A stretch of DNA of 64,000 bases from Desulfobacterales bacterium (GCA_034003325.1 JAVEYW010000018.1:1-64000), one strand, 5' to 3'; shown: positions 43,217 to 52,472, counted from the stretch's first letter. A program made the numbers and translations. The notes: generated by a model not told the origin, from the sequence alone.

Positions 43217-43480
43217 ATGGGGTCGACAATGCCTTACAGCAACGAAAAGATTCTTATCGTTGATGATGAGCGCCGCATGTGTGACAGCCTAAAAGCCCTG
43301 TTAAGCGTCAAAGGCTTTGATGTAAGAACACGCAGCAACGGCCATGATGCGTTGAAGTACCTGCGAGAGGAATCGGTTGATCTTATCCTCCTTGATATTT
43401 CCATGGAGGAAATGGACGGTTTCCGGGTAATGGAAAGGATAGGCCGGGAACATCTGGATATTCCGGTTATAATCATCGGA
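43217..43480 (+). pseudogene. Hybrid sensor kinase, 5' fragment (receiver domain) cut by an IS3 element
   Basis: From ATG 43217 (or 43229) the frame encodes a receiver domain up to DIPVIIIG: acidic pair DD at 17-18, phosphoacceptor Asp60 in LILLDISMEEMDG. At 43482 an insertion sequence begins and the frame closes within it at 43492. The missing half of the receiver resumes at 45226 with MTGNASTATAVEALRKGAYD, beyond the element. The original gene therefore started here and was about 785 codons long. Confidence 0.9.
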
Positions 43481-43508
43481 ATGTGTCAATGAAAATGAGA
43501 CACGGTTT

Positions 43509-44648
43509 TCAATAATTTAGTGAACAAAGGTCAAGCTCTTTGCTTGGGCAAAGAACGGTTGGGCTTTGACCGCACGGGTAGGGGGTGACCTCCACTCCAT
43601 GTTTTTGTGATTCCGTTACGGTCACCCCCCACCCATGCTCGGCACCGTCACCAGCAATGAGTTTGGGTTTATTGATCCATACGGCATCCGGTATTGCCGG
43701 TGGCCTTGGCATTTTGTTTTTAAACCGATTAGGATTTTTATCGAAGGCGGTATTGAGCACCTTTGCACGCTCTTGAACAATACGGTTAGCCAAGCCGTAG
43801 TGAAATTGCTCCGGCGTTATCAGGCCAATCCCCGAGTGATGATGTTCTTTGTTATACCAGGAGAAAAAGTGCTGACAGAAAGCCCTTGCATCCTGAATGC
43901 AGCCAAACTGCCCGGGGAACTGTGGACAGTACTTGAGGGTTTTGAACTGCGATTCAGAAAAGGGGTTGTCGTTGCTGACATGCGGCCGGCTATGGCTTTT
44001 GATAACGCCAAGGTCCGATAGCAAGAGGGCCACGGATTTTGATTTCATGCTTGAGCCCCGGTCGGCGTGAATTGTCAGTTGTCCTTTTTTTATCTGCTGG
44101 TTTTGGCAGGTTTGCTCTATCAGCCTTTTGGCCAGACTATCCTGCTCCCGATAAGCGACCATCCAGCCGACCACATATCGGCTAAAGATGTCGATAATCA
44201 CATACAGGTAAAAATAGGTCCATTTCACCGTACTCTTGAGTTTGGTGATATCCCATGACCACACCTGGTTGGGCGCATCGGCTAAAAGTTCGGGTTTGCT
44301 GTAATAAGGGCGCTGAACCTGGCGTCGACGTTCTTTGACAACCCCGTGTTCTGCTTCGAGTAATCTGTACATCGTTCGAATGGAGCAGTAATGTTGACCC
44401 TCATCAAGCAAGGTCGCATAGATCTGATGAGGCGCTGCATCCTGGAACCGCTCATCATGCAGAATATTGAGCACGGATTGCCTTTCATCGGGGCTGAGCG
44501 CCAGTGGTGGTGAGGGGCGCTGTTTTGAGCCATCAGCAGGCATATCCGGCTTCGCGTGAAAGCGGTAAAAAGAGGCCCTGGCTATCTGCAATGCCTCGCA
44601 AGCGGATTTTTTATCACTACCCATACTCAGGACGATAGCCGCATTCAT
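43509..44648 (-). CDS. IS3-family transposase OrfB (DDE integrase)
   Basis: 379 aa, ATG at 44648 overlapping the orfA stop. It has an HTH_21-like N-terminal region (about 35-110) and a retroviral-type integrase core: first Asp in WSWDITKLKS (about 134), second Asp in LTIHADRGSS (about 195), Glu in NPFSESQFKTLKY (about 232), the DDE triad of active IS3 transposases. The C-terminal tail extends into WINKPKL and a VEVTPYP region. It is probably functional. Confidence 0.93.
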   Translation of the reverse strand: MNAAIVLSMGSDKKSACEALQIARASFYRFHAKPDMPADGSKQRPSPPLALSPDERQSVLNILHDERFQDAAPHQIYATLLDEGQHYCSIRTMYRLLEAEHGVVKERRRQVQRPYYSKPELLADAPNQVWSWDITKLKSTVKWTYFYLYVIIDIFSRYVVGWMVAYREQDSLAKRLIEQTCQNQQIKKGQLTIHADRGSSMKSKSVALLLSDLGVIKSHSRPHVSNDNPFSESQFKTLKYCPQFPGQFGCIQDARAFCQHFFSWYNKEHHHSGIGLITPEQFHYGLANRIVQERAKVLNTAFDKNPNRFKNKMPRPPAIPDAVWINKPKLIAGDGAEHGWGVTVTESQKHGVEVTPYPCGQSPTVLCPSKELDLCSLNY

Positions 44649-45154
44649 GAGTCGCCCCCTTTGTTCTCGTCGAGACTCTGAGCTATCCCCAAGATCTCTG
44701 AAATTTTTTTTTGCGCATCAATGATGAGTTCGGCTCGTTTAAGTTTCTGCTCAAGACGCTGGTTTTCCTTTTCCAGCTGAGCAACACGCGGAGCCAACGG
44801 GTTATTTTCTTTATGTTTACGGCCCCGTTTTTTGGGCGACATGGCGTGCAGAAGCCCCTGATCTCGCTGCTTTCTCCAGGTGGTCAAATTGGAGGAATAA
44901 AGGCCTTCGCGCCTCAACAATTGGCCGATTTGACCAGGCACAACACATGCCTCGGCCTGTTGAAGAATGCGTAGCTTGTAACCGGCCGTAAAATTTCGTC
45001 TGGGCTTTTGTTCCGGCACTTCAGGGTCAGGATGAGCGCGGCCACTGTCAACCGGTGTATTATCACCGGTCGCTGTTGGGTTTTCTTCCGAGTCACCCTC
45101 GGTTGGCACTGTATGACGACTAATTTTGGGTTGTTTCATGGCTATTGTTTTCAT
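44645..45154 (-). CDS. IS3-family transposase OrfA
   Basis: 169 aa, ATG at 45154 with AAGGA upstream. A polar N-terminal extension is followed by a helix-turn-helix (YKLRILQQAEACVVPGQIGQ, then LLRREGLYSSNLTTWRKQRD) and a C-terminal leucine-zipper-like coiled coil (VAQLEKENQRLEQKLKRAE). It recognises the inverted repeats. Joined to orfB by ATGA overlap, implying translational coupling or frameshifting. Confidence 0.92.
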   Translation of the reverse strand: MKTIAMKQPKISRHTVPTEGDSEENPTATGDNTPVDSGRAHPDPEVPEQKPRRNFTAGYKLRILQQAEACVVPGQIGQLLRREGLYSSNLTTWRKQRDQGLLHAMSPKKRGRKHKENNPLAPRVAQLEKENQRLEQKLKRAELIIDAQKKISEILGIAQSLDENKGGDS

Positions 45155-45225
45155 AGGTGATTTCCTTACCCGCCCTACACTAATTATTCAAGGGTCGGTG
45201 TCTCACCTTTCATTGGCACAGAGGG

Positions 45226-47319
45226 ATGACCGGCAATGCATCCACAGCAACAGCTGTGGAAGCGCTCAGAAAGGGGGCTTACGATTATTTAAAAAAACCC
45301 TTTGAGCCCGAAGAGCTGTTTACGTCCGTAAAGAATGCGCTTCAACAGAGGAGGCTGAAGAAAGACAATGAGCGGGTCAAAAGAAAACTTCGCGACAGCG
45401 AGGCGCATTTTAGAACGCTCTTTAACCAGGCATCCGATTGCATATTCGTGGTTGACCACACCCATAAAGACGGGCCCCTAATCGTTGATGTGAACGAAGC
45501 CGCCTGCACGACCTATGGCTACCCGTTTGAGGAGTTTATCGGTAAACCTTTTTCAACCATTGATGCCGAAGATACCGGGGAATCATTTTTGGAAAAGACA
45601 CATCGATTGCTGTCGGGAGAACGGCTGGTCTTTGAGTCGAAGCATATGCGGAAAGATGGAACCCTCTTTCCTGTAGAGGTTTCAGCTCGAATGATCCGGA
45701 TTGGCGATACCCCCTTCTTCTATTTTATTGGGCGTAATACTACTGAACGAAAACGGGCCGAGGAGGCGCTTCGGGAGAGTGAGAAGCATCTGCAGAGCGT
45801 GTTCCGAGCCGCCCCGACCGGTATCGGGGTGGTCATCGGCCGCGTGCTTAAACAGGTCAATAAACGCATGTGTGAAATGACAGGTTACGCCGAAGCAGAG
45901 CTGATCGGCCGGAACGCCAGAATGCTCTATACCAGCGACGAAGACTATGAACATGTCGGGCGAGAAAAGTACGCGCAGATTCAGGATCATTCAACGGGAA
46001 CGGTGGAGACGCGGTGGAAACGCAAGGATGGCCACATAATCAACGTGCTGCTCAGTTCCACGCTGATAAACGCTGACGACCCCGGAAAAGGGGTCACCTT
46101 CACCGCGCTTGACATTACCGAGCGCAAAGAGGCTCAAGTCGAGCAGGAAAAACTGCAGACACTGCTTCTGCAAGCCCAGAAAATGGAAGCCATCGGCACA
46201 CTGGCAGGCGGTATCGCCCACAACTTCAACAACGTTCTCATGGCAATTCAGGGACGTATTTCGTTAATACTGATGGATAAGGACATCTCTTCCCCCGACT
46301 TTGAACACCTGAAGTGCATCGAGGATTACATCAAAAATGCGGCGGGGTTGACAAAAAACCTGTTGGGGTTTGCCAGGGGCGGGAAATACGAGGTCAGCCC
46401 CACCTACTTGAATGAATTCATAGCGCATGAGAGTCTGATGTTTGCGCAGGCCAAAAAGGAGATTCAGGTTCACGAAAAATACGGAAAGGATCTTTGGGCT
46501 GTGGAAATAGATCACGGCCAGATGAAGCAAGTGCTGATGAATCTCTTCGTGAATGCCTGGCAGGCAATGCCTGAAGGGGGTGATCTCTATATTCAGACCG
46601 AGAATGTCACCCTTGATGCGGCGTATGTGAAATCCGACAACATCGCACCGGGCCGATACGTTAAAATATCGGTAATCGACACGGGCGCGGGCATGGATGA
46701 AGCAACCCGGCAAAAAATATTCATCCCTTTTTTTACCACCCGGGAAATGGGGGCGGGCTATGGGTTGGGCCTTGCCTCCGTCTACGGGATCATCAGAAAC
46801 CATGGGGGCTTCATCAACGTTCGTAGTAAGCAGGGAGAAGGCACCACATTCAACATCTTCCTGCCCGCTTCGAATAAGGAAGTTCTTAAAAAGAAAACAC
46901 TACCCGTGGAACTTATAAAAGGAGAGGGAACAATCCTGCTCGTTGATGATGAGGAAATGATCATCGAGGTCGGCAAAAAGCTGCTGGAAATTTTAGGCTA
47001 CAGGGTGTTAGTCGCCAGAAGCGGGAAAGAAGCCATAGAAATTGTTAAGCATAAAAATTTTGATATTGACTTGGTCATTCTGGATATGATCATGCCCGGC
47101 ATGGGCGGCGCGGAGACCTATGACCGATTGAAAGAGATAAACCCCGGCAACAAGGTTCTTCTCTCCAGCGGCTACACATTCGACAGCCGAGCGCAAGAGA
47201 TGCTGGCACGAGGGTGCGATGGTTTTCTTCGAAAACCGTTTAGTGTCGAAGAGATCTCTCAGAAAATAAGAAAGATTTTAGATAAGAGCCAATTAGATAA
47301 GAGCCAAACGGATGAATAA
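45226..47319 (+). pseudogene. Hybrid sensor kinase, 3' fragment (rest of receiver-PAS-PAS-HK-REC)
   Basis: 697 codons of open frame after the IS3 element. It begins with the second half of a receiver (MTGNASTATAVEALRKGAYD, then YLKKPF, the conserved Lys). Two PAS domains follow (about 60-185 and 190-305). A dimerisation box has GTLAGGIAHNFNNVLMA (His about 331), a HATPase has NLFVNAWQA, DTGAGM and GYGLGLASVYGI, and a C-terminal receiver has VDDEE and the acceptor Asp in LVILDMIMPGMGG (about 619). The ATG at 45226 has no ribosome site, so expression of this half is doubtful. If it were made, kinase and terminal receiver would be intact but lack the first receiver. Confidence 0.88.
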
Positions 47320-47563
47320 TATTCCGATGGATACCATCAAAATACAAAAACGATAGCATCCCTCACCAACAGGGTTTAACACCCTACCAAGTCCTATAAT
47401 TTATCAATATTGCCTATCATAAAAAAAACAAACCTATTAATCAGGTGAGCGTTACGATCCCCCTATAGACAAATCTATTCAGAAAAATAGGTACATATGC
47501 CTATAGCAATACTGTAAATTATTGTGATAGAATAACAGATGTAGTTGTCAATAACAGTTTAAC
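47320..47563. other. AT-rich leader region interrupted by the IS1634 element
   Basis: No gene seen in this stretch. It is strongly AT-rich with several CCTATAG-type words. If the IS1634-family element is removed, this region joins the ribosome site of the small gene at 49553, so it probably is that gene's original control region. The last 7 bases (47557-47563) are the left copy of the target duplication. Confidence 0.45.
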
Positions 47564-47708
47564 AGGAGTTTCAGAGATAATCCATCCCGCTGTTTCGATC
47601 CGTTTGAATAACAGTAGCTTACGACACGTCGCTCCGTAAGACCCACCGCCTCCTCCCGCTCTCCAGGCCTACAGCCCTTGAATAATGAGCCTTCGCGTTA
47701 TTTTGTGC

Positions 47709-47737
47709 TTGACATGTAAGACCCTACCATGTATAGT
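47709..47737 (+). promoter_or_regulatory. Transposase promoter, probably giving a leaderless mRNA
   Basis: TTGACA (47709-47714), 17-bp spacer, TATAGT (47732-47737). The expected transcription start is near 47744, exactly the ATG of the transposase. An upstream in-frame ATG at 47729 lies inside the promoter and cannot be used by this transcript. Confidence 0.65.
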
Positions 47738-47743
47738 GTCTTC

Positions 47744-49468
47744 ATGGCTCACTTCCACGTAAAGACTAAAAAGGGAAGACCCTACCTCTATGTCCGGGAG
47801 ATCGCACGGGTCGACGGCAAGCCCAAGGTCATTTCCCAGACTTACATCGGGTCTCCGGAAAAGGTCGCCGGATTGGTGCGCGGACGCGATGAGGATGTCG
47901 TGATACTGAAGGTGGAAGAATTCGGTGCGCTGTGGCTTTCCTGTGAGATCGATAAGGACATCAGCCTTTGCGCTCTTATCGATGACATCGTTCCGCGGGC
48001 GGATCGGGAAACGGGTCCTTCCATCGGCGAGTATTTCCTGTACTGCGTGCTTAACCGGATGGTGCAGGCCGTCAGCAAGAACAAGCTCGCATCCTGGTAC
48101 CGGCACACCGCCATACAGTATATCCGGCCCGTTGACTTCGAAGAGCTCACCAGTCAACGCTACTGGGAAAAATGGGACCGGGTATCCGAGGACGATTTAA
48201 GCAGGATCGCCAAAGCGTTCTTCGAGCGCATCTGGCGCGTGGAAGCGCCGTCGGCGGACTGTCTTCTGTTCGACACCACCAACTATTACACCTACATGGC
48301 CAGCCATACCGAATCGGATCTTGCCATGCGGGGAAAAAACAAGGCGGGCCGGCACCACTTAAGGCAAATCGGTCTGGGGCTTCTGGTGGCGAGGGATTCG
48401 CGGCTGCCGTTATATTACAGCGTCTATCCGGGCAATATCCATGACAGCAAGCATTTTGAGGCCATCATGGATGAGATGTTCGGGGCCGTGTGCGGCTTGA
48501 ACCAAACAAAGGAGCGCCTTACGGTGGTGATCGATAAGGGGATGAACGCAGAGGATAATTATGCCTGGATCGACGAGCACTCGCGTATTCATTTCATCAC
48601 CACCTATTCCACCTATTTTGCTCAGGATCTTGCCGCGACCTCCGTTGATAAGTTCGAGCCGGTGGATACACCGGGAAACAGGCGGCTCATGGCGGAGGGA
48701 AAGGCAGAGGAATGCCTTTTGGCTTATCGGACCAGGGGAGAATATTGGGGAAAAGAGCGGGCGGTGATCGTCACCTATAATCCATCGAGCCGCCGCAAGC
48801 AGGAATATACCTTCAATGACAAGCTGGAGACAATCCGTCAGGAGCTGCTTTCCATGCGGGCAAAGGTAAGAGACAAGGCGCCGCATTGGAGAAACGAGGA
48901 GGCTGTTAAGGATCGCTACTTGCGCCTTTGCGCGAGAATGCATATGCCGCACGAACTCTACGAGCTCACCTTCGTGGATTCGGAGGCCGGTCTCTCCATG
49001 AATTTCCGCAAAAACGCGTATCTGGTCAGCCAAAAGCAGGCCATGTTCGGAAAGAGCATTATCATTACGGATAACACGGATTGGACAACGAGCGACATCG
49101 TTCAGGCAAATCTTGACCGTTGGCAGGTGGAGGATCGATTTCGTCTAAGCAAGGACGACGAATTGGTGGGAGTAAGCCCTGTACGCCACTGGACGGACAG
49201 CAAAATAAGGTGCCACCTGTTTACTTGCGTGGTGGCTATGACTTATCTGCGCCGGATCGAACTTAAACTGGCGGCCTCTGGCATAAACCGAACGGCCGCC
49301 GACATAATGGAGGATATGCGAAGGCTGCATCAGGTATTGAGCCTGAAGAAAGGGGAACGAAAGCCGGCCTGTCGTCTTGAAACGCCCAGTAAGACCCAGG
49401 CCGAAGTCCTATCGGCGTTCGGGTACCGTGTGGACGCCGGTGGGGTCTTACAACAAACCGGCCACTAA
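47744..49468 (+). CDS. IS1634-family transposase
   Basis: 574 aa from ATG 47744, chosen because it begins MAHFHVKTKKGRPYLYVREI as family members do and coincides with the predicted transcript start; the frame opens at 47729 within the -10 box. DDE-type core of the IS4 superfamily: LLFDTTNYYTY (Asp, about 179), TVVIDKGMNAEDNY (Asp, about 258) and the C-terminal YREK-like region with DRWQVEDRFRLSK (Glu, about 453). It is full length. The very end reads GGVLQQTGH. Confidence 0.93.
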   Translation: MAHFHVKTKKGRPYLYVREIARVDGKPKVISQTYIGSPEKVAGLVRGRDEDVVILKVEEFGALWLSCEIDKDISLCALIDDIVPRADRETGPSIGEYFLYCVLNRMVQAVSKNKLASWYRHTAIQYIRPVDFEELTSQRYWEKWDRVSEDDLSRIAKAFFERIWRVEAPSADCLLFDTTNYYTYMASHTESDLAMRGKNKAGRHHLRQIGLGLLVARDSRLPLYYSVYPGNIHDSKHFEAIMDEMFGAVCGLNQTKERLTVVIDKGMNAEDNYAWIDEHSRIHFITTYSTYFAQDLAATSVDKFEPVDTPGNRRLMAEGKAEECLLAYRTRGEYWGKERAVIVTYNPSSRRKQEYTFNDKLETIRQELLSMRAKVRDKAPHWRNEEAVKDRYLRLCARMHMPHELYELTFVDSEAGLSMNFRKNAYLVSQKQAMFGKSIIITDNTDWTTSDIVQANLDRWQVEDRFRLSKDDELVGVSPVRHWTDSKIRCHLFTCVVAMTYLRRIELKLAASGINRTAADIMEDMRRLHQVLSLKKGERKPACRLETPSKTQAEVLSAFGYRVDAGGVLQQTGH

Positions 49469-49552
49469 AACCGCGCCTGACGCGGGTTTACGACCTCCGT
49501 TGCCGTTTATCTCTGAAACTCCTGTTTAACCCTATGACAAAAGGGGAAAAAA

Positions 49553-49741
49553 ATGAATAACCACGTTAATTCGCTTGAACTAAAACACGAGACGCCGCTC
49601 GTTACCGAACGCACACATAGAACAAAATGTCCGCTATGCGCGAACTATATTACGATATCGGGGGTTACAGATTGGTATGATATAACTTGCGCCTGTGGGT
49701 ATAGTTGGACACTCGTTTTAAAAGCCGAAACCGAAAACTAA
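49553..49741 (+). CDS. Small zinc-ribbon-like protein
   Basis: 62 aa, ATG with AAAAGGGG about 8 nt upstream. Cysteine pairs CPLC (about 26-29) and CAC (about 47-49) flank a short strand-turn segment, which could hold one zinc ion. Nothing else is recognisable. The good ribosome site and compact cysteine pattern support a real gene. Its upstream region has been separated by the IS1634-family element, so it may now be silent or driven from the element. Confidence 0.5.
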   Translation: MNNHVNSLELKHETPLVTERTHRTKCPLCANYITISGVTDWYDITCACGYSWTLVLKAETEN

Positions 49742-49872
49742 TGCCGCCAACCGGAAGACAGGTTAGACCGCTCATGAAAGCTATGCCTATATGCTGTAAC
49801 AGGGGCACATCCAGGCGACGAACACATTTGAAAAAGACTTGATCGATCACTGCCTATAGGCAAGCTTAAACG

Positions 49873-50334
49873 TCAATCGATTTTCGGCATCAACGCCCAT
49901 TTGATAAGCCATTTGCCGCGGGCTTTCTCCTGATCAAGGCAAACAATACCCCCGTTTTGAAATTTGAAGATGGTGTGGCCCTCTCTGCCTGTGGTAAGAC
50001 GAGACACCAGTTTTTCCATGAAAGGCAGATGCCCGACTATCATAATCTGCGATTCGGCATCCAGTTTCATGGCAAAGGCATCGACACTGTCAAGGGGGTT
50101 AAGACCCTCTGCTGCCGAGATCCCCTGCCCGGGCTGCAAAGCATCCGCAAAAAGTTCGGCCGTCCGGGCCGCTCTTATTTTACCGCTATGCAAAATCTTT
50201 GACACAGTTATCCGGTAGTTTTTCGCCACCCCGGCAATGAGTTTCACCTCAGCGATGCCTTGTTCGCTGAGTCCCTGTTCCGGATCAACTTCCTTGGGCA
50301 AACTTTTTCCGTGTTGAACCAGATAAATTGCCAT
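49873..50334 (-). CDS. sixA: Phosphohistidine phosphatase SixA
   Basis: 153 aa, ATG at 50334 after GGCGGAG. The histidine-phosphatase superfamily pattern is short and complete: YLVQHGKSLPKEVDPEQGLSEQG with catalytic His9 in the (R/Q)HG motif (Gln replaces the usual Arg), then HSGKIRAARTAELFAD (about 49-64) and MIVGHLPFMEKLVSRL with the second His (about 99). SixA removes phosphate from histidine in HPt domains or EI-Ntr. It lies 35 bp downstream of selD on the same strand. Given the phosphorelay genes nearby, a signalling role is possible. Confidence 0.88.
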   Translation of the reverse strand: MAIYLVQHGKSLPKEVDPEQGLSEQGIAEVKLIAGVAKNYRITVSKILHSGKIRAARTAELFADALQPGQGISAAEGLNPLDSVDAFAMKLDAESQIMIVGHLPFMEKLVSRLTTGREGHTIFKFQNGGIVCLDQEKARGKWLIKWALMPKID

Positions 50335-50369
50335 CACTATCTCCGCCAGCGTTTATTTTCTTGTCGCCC

Positions 50370-51419
50370 CTACGCGATCCATAGATTCTCTTCCGGATCA
50401 TCGAACACCTCCCCTATTTCCGATGCTTCGCTGATGCCTGCTTCTTTCAGCGCCACCAAGAAATCAGCAGCCTGACCGGCGCTTACGCTGATCAGCAACC
50501 CCCCCGAGGTTTGAGGATCAACCATTACGTCCTGCAAGGGCCGCGGCACCGTCATTGCAAAACGGATCATCTGCTCCCGGAATGCCCTGTTCTTATGCGC
50601 GCCCGCGGGAATAAGCCCCATGGCAGCAAATTCCAGCGCTTCCGGAATCACCGGCACCCGGCTGGAAAACAAGCGCACGCTCATGCGTGAGCCGCTAACC
50701 ATCTCCGCAAGGTGCCCGAGCAAACCGAAGCCGGTCACGTCAGTGCAGGCGCTGATATTGTAATGGACCATGATGTCAGCGGCGGTCCGGTTAAGCGATG
50801 CCATCAAACGAGTGACCTTTTCCGTCAGATCCGCGGAAGCCATTCCCGCCTTAATGGCGGTATTGACAATACCGAAACCCAGCGGCTTTGTCAGAATCAG
50901 CCGGTCTTCTGGTTGCAGGTTTTTCTTGGTGAGCACCCGCGCCGGGTGCACAAATCCGGTAACAGCTAAGCCGTATTTTAATTCCTTATCTTCGATACTG
51001 TGACCGCCGACAAGCACCACACCAGCCTCGGTCAGTTTATCAATTCCGCCCTGAATGATTTGCCGCAACACCGATAAGGCCATCTGCTTGACCGGAAACG
51101 CCACCAAATTCAAGGCAGTCTTTGGTGTGCCGCCCATGGCATAGACATCGCTCAGCGCGTTGGCGGCGGCAATCTGCCCGAACCAATAGGGATCATCCAC
51201 GATGGGGGTGAAAAAATCAACGGTCTGAATCAGTGCCAGCTCGTCTGAAATTTTATACACGCCGGCATCGTCCGCCCTTTCCAACCCGACGAGAACATTC
51301 TCATTGGTCGGAAAAAGCATGCCGCATAATGCCTGCTCCAGGTCCCCCGGCGCGAGTTTGGACGCTCAGCCCGCACCTGCTACCGACTCGGTCAGGCGTA
51401 GGATATGGTCATCCGCCAT
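50370..51419 (-). CDS. selD: Selenide, water dikinase SelD, itself a selenoprotein (UGA at codon 18)
   Basis: 349 aa when the TGA at 51366-51368 is read as selenocysteine. ATG at 51419 has AGAAGGG about 11 nt upstream and gives MADDHILRLTESVAGAG-U-ASKLAPGDLEQALCGM. In SelD proteins the catalytic residue sits in a G(A/G)G(C/U).(C/S)K motif near residue 17, exactly here. A start at the internal ATG (51320) would remove the catalytic residue. Downstream are the known motifs: LERADDAGVY, QTVDFFTPIVDDPYWFG, GQIAAANALSDVYAMGG, GVVLVGGHSIED, and TDVTGFGLLGHLAEM near 230. It makes selenophosphate from selenide and ATP for selenocysteine synthesis. It is followed by sixA. Confidence 0.92.
51330..51368 (-). 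promoter_or_regulatory. Sec codon and putative bacterial SECIS region
   Basis: TGA at 51368-51366 (reading minus) is followed by GC-rich sequence. GTCC (51363-51360) can pair with GGAC (51345-51342), with other C/G-rich pairings possible, so a stem-loop of the size needed for SelB recognition right after the UGA is plausible. The exact fold was not computed. Confidence 0.5.
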
Positions 51420-51793
51420 TGACAAGTAGCCCTTCTTTTTTAATTGCTGCCCGGTAACAATAAGATAATATATGTAAACCTGATACCGATGAATTCCTTA
51501 CGACTACTCTATCACTTTGATGGTTGGATGTCATTGAATTTTTCCGCTATCAGCGCTGCACCAAATAGCACCAACACATCGGCGCAGAGTGGAATTCACC
51601 CTTTCCGGTTGCTATCTTGGCTGTTTCCGCTTGACCGGAATGGAAAATTAAGTTGTAAGTTTTACTGAATACAGTTATAAAAAACATTGGTGTTTCATGG
51701 TATTAGCAACTTAATTACCCTCCTTCGGGCGGATAGAATTCACCATACTGCTGAACGTAACTTTTCTAACTCATTTATATAGGGGAGGTATTT
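51420..51793. other. Intergenic region between selD and the cytidylate-kinase-like gene
   Basis: No gene or RNA recognised. It contains the divergent control region. A possible promoter for the downstream gene is TTGTAA (51653-51658), 17 bp, TATAAA (51676-51681). Two GAATTCACC words (near 51592 and 51737) lie on the same strand but do not form a clear element. Confidence 0.4.
51653..51681 (+). promoter_or_regulatory. Possible promoter of the cytidylate-kinase-like gene
   Basis: TTGTAA and TATAAA separated by 17 bp, in AT-rich DNA, about 110 bp before the ATG. It is the best sigma-70-like match in this interval. Confidence 0.4.
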
Positions 51794-52405
51794 ATGACGG
51801 TGTTGACGATATCACGGCAATTCGGCGCCGGCGGGTTGACCTTAGGCAAAATGGTATCACAAGAACTTGGCTTTGCGCTCTATGATAACGAGCTGATTCA
51901 ATTGGTTGCCGAAAAGGCACGCGTATCCACGGACTGGGTAAGATCCATGGAAAAAGAGGTCGGTAAAAAATTTCAAAAGTTTATTTCGAATTTAATCCCC
52001 AAATCTTTCATGGATCGAATCCTGGACGACCAGCGCGGGTACATTGACGAAGCTGTATATGTAGATGTGCTGCAGAAGATAATCACCAAAATTGCGGATG
52101 AGGGCAATGCGGTCATCATCGGCCGGGGCGGTCAATACATTCTCAAGGATCGGCCCGATGCCAAGCGAATACTGCTGGTTTCGGACCTGGAAACTCGCAT
52201 TCGGTTTGTTGAGGATAAATATCAGTTATCCCACAAGCAAGCCGCCGCCTTGGTCGCATCCGATGATAAGCGGCGAATTAATTTATATAAGAATTTTGGA
52301 CGGCAAGACTATGATCAGCCCATGCTCTACGATATGGTGCTAAACACAGGGAAACTCGGCTTTGATTTGGCATGCCGGCTGACATGTCAACTGGTAAAAG
52401 GCTGA
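51794..52405 (+). CDS. Cytidylate kinase-like family protein
   Basis: 203 aa, ATG with GGGGAGG upstream. It opens with MTVLTISRQFGAGGLTLGKM, a P-loop variant (S..FGAGG..LG) of the cytidylate-kinase-like family rather than a standard GxxGxGK loop. Then LYDNELIQLVAEKA, VIIGRGGQYILKDRPDAKRI and RRINLYKNFGRQDYDQP follow. Such proteins are common in Deltaproteobacteria and Firmicutes, often near CBS or two-component genes; they are probably nucleotide-binding but the substrate is not established. Convergent with the receiver gene at 52489. Confidence 0.82.
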   Translation: MTVLTISRQFGAGGLTLGKMVSQELGFALYDNELIQLVAEKARVSTDWVRSMEKEVGKKFQKFISNLIPKSFMDRILDDQRGYIDEAVYVDVLQKIITKIADEGNAVIIGRGGQYILKDRPDAKRILLVSDLETRIRFVEDKYQLSHKQAAALVASDDKRRINLYKNFGRQDYDQPMLYDMVLNTGKLGFDLACRLTCQLVKG

Positions 52406-52439
52406 TTTTTGCTTTTTCGGCTCCCTTTGCCGGAAATAG

Positions 52440-52472
52440 GCTCATCCGGAAAAAAGACACTTCCGGATGAGC
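52440..52472. terminator. Inverted repeat between convergent genes, possible bidirectional terminator
   Basis: GCTCATCCGG and CCGGATGAGC form a perfect 10-bp stem with a 13-base loop that contains an A-run. It lies between the stop at 52405 and the stop at 52489 of convergent genes. No clear T-run follows on either side, so efficient intrinsic termination is uncertain. Confidence 0.45.

Larger units (their letters stand above)
43482..45220 (-). mobile_element. IS3-family insertion sequence, 1739 bp
   Basis: The ends read TGTGTCAATGAAAATGAGAC on the left and, reverse-complemented, TGTGCCAATGAAAGGTGAGAC on the right, an imperfect terminal inverted repeat. Inside are two minus-strand genes, orfA and orfB, joined by an ATGA overlap. 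GGA appears on both sides (43478-43480 and 45224-45226), but removing one 3-bp copy would shift the frame; a 2-bp GG duplication would restore it, so the exact target duplication is uncertain. The element interrupts the hybrid kinase gene and looks intact. Confidence 0.9.
47564..49523 (+). mobile_element. IS1634-family insertion sequence, 1960 bp
   Basis: Terminal inverted repeats AGGAGTTTCAGAGATAA (47564-47580) and its exact complement (49507-49523) are flanked by identical 7-bp duplications GTTTAAC (47557-47563 and 49524-49530). One transposase gene is inside. The perfect repeats and duplication point to a recent, intact insertion. It landed about 20 bp upstream of the ribosome site of the 49553 gene. 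Confidence 0.93.

Noticed and set aside
51320-51322. ATG 51320 as the selD start
   Set aside because: It would remove the catalytic Sec/Cys loop; an in-frame UGA and upstream ATG with ribosome site explain the gene better.
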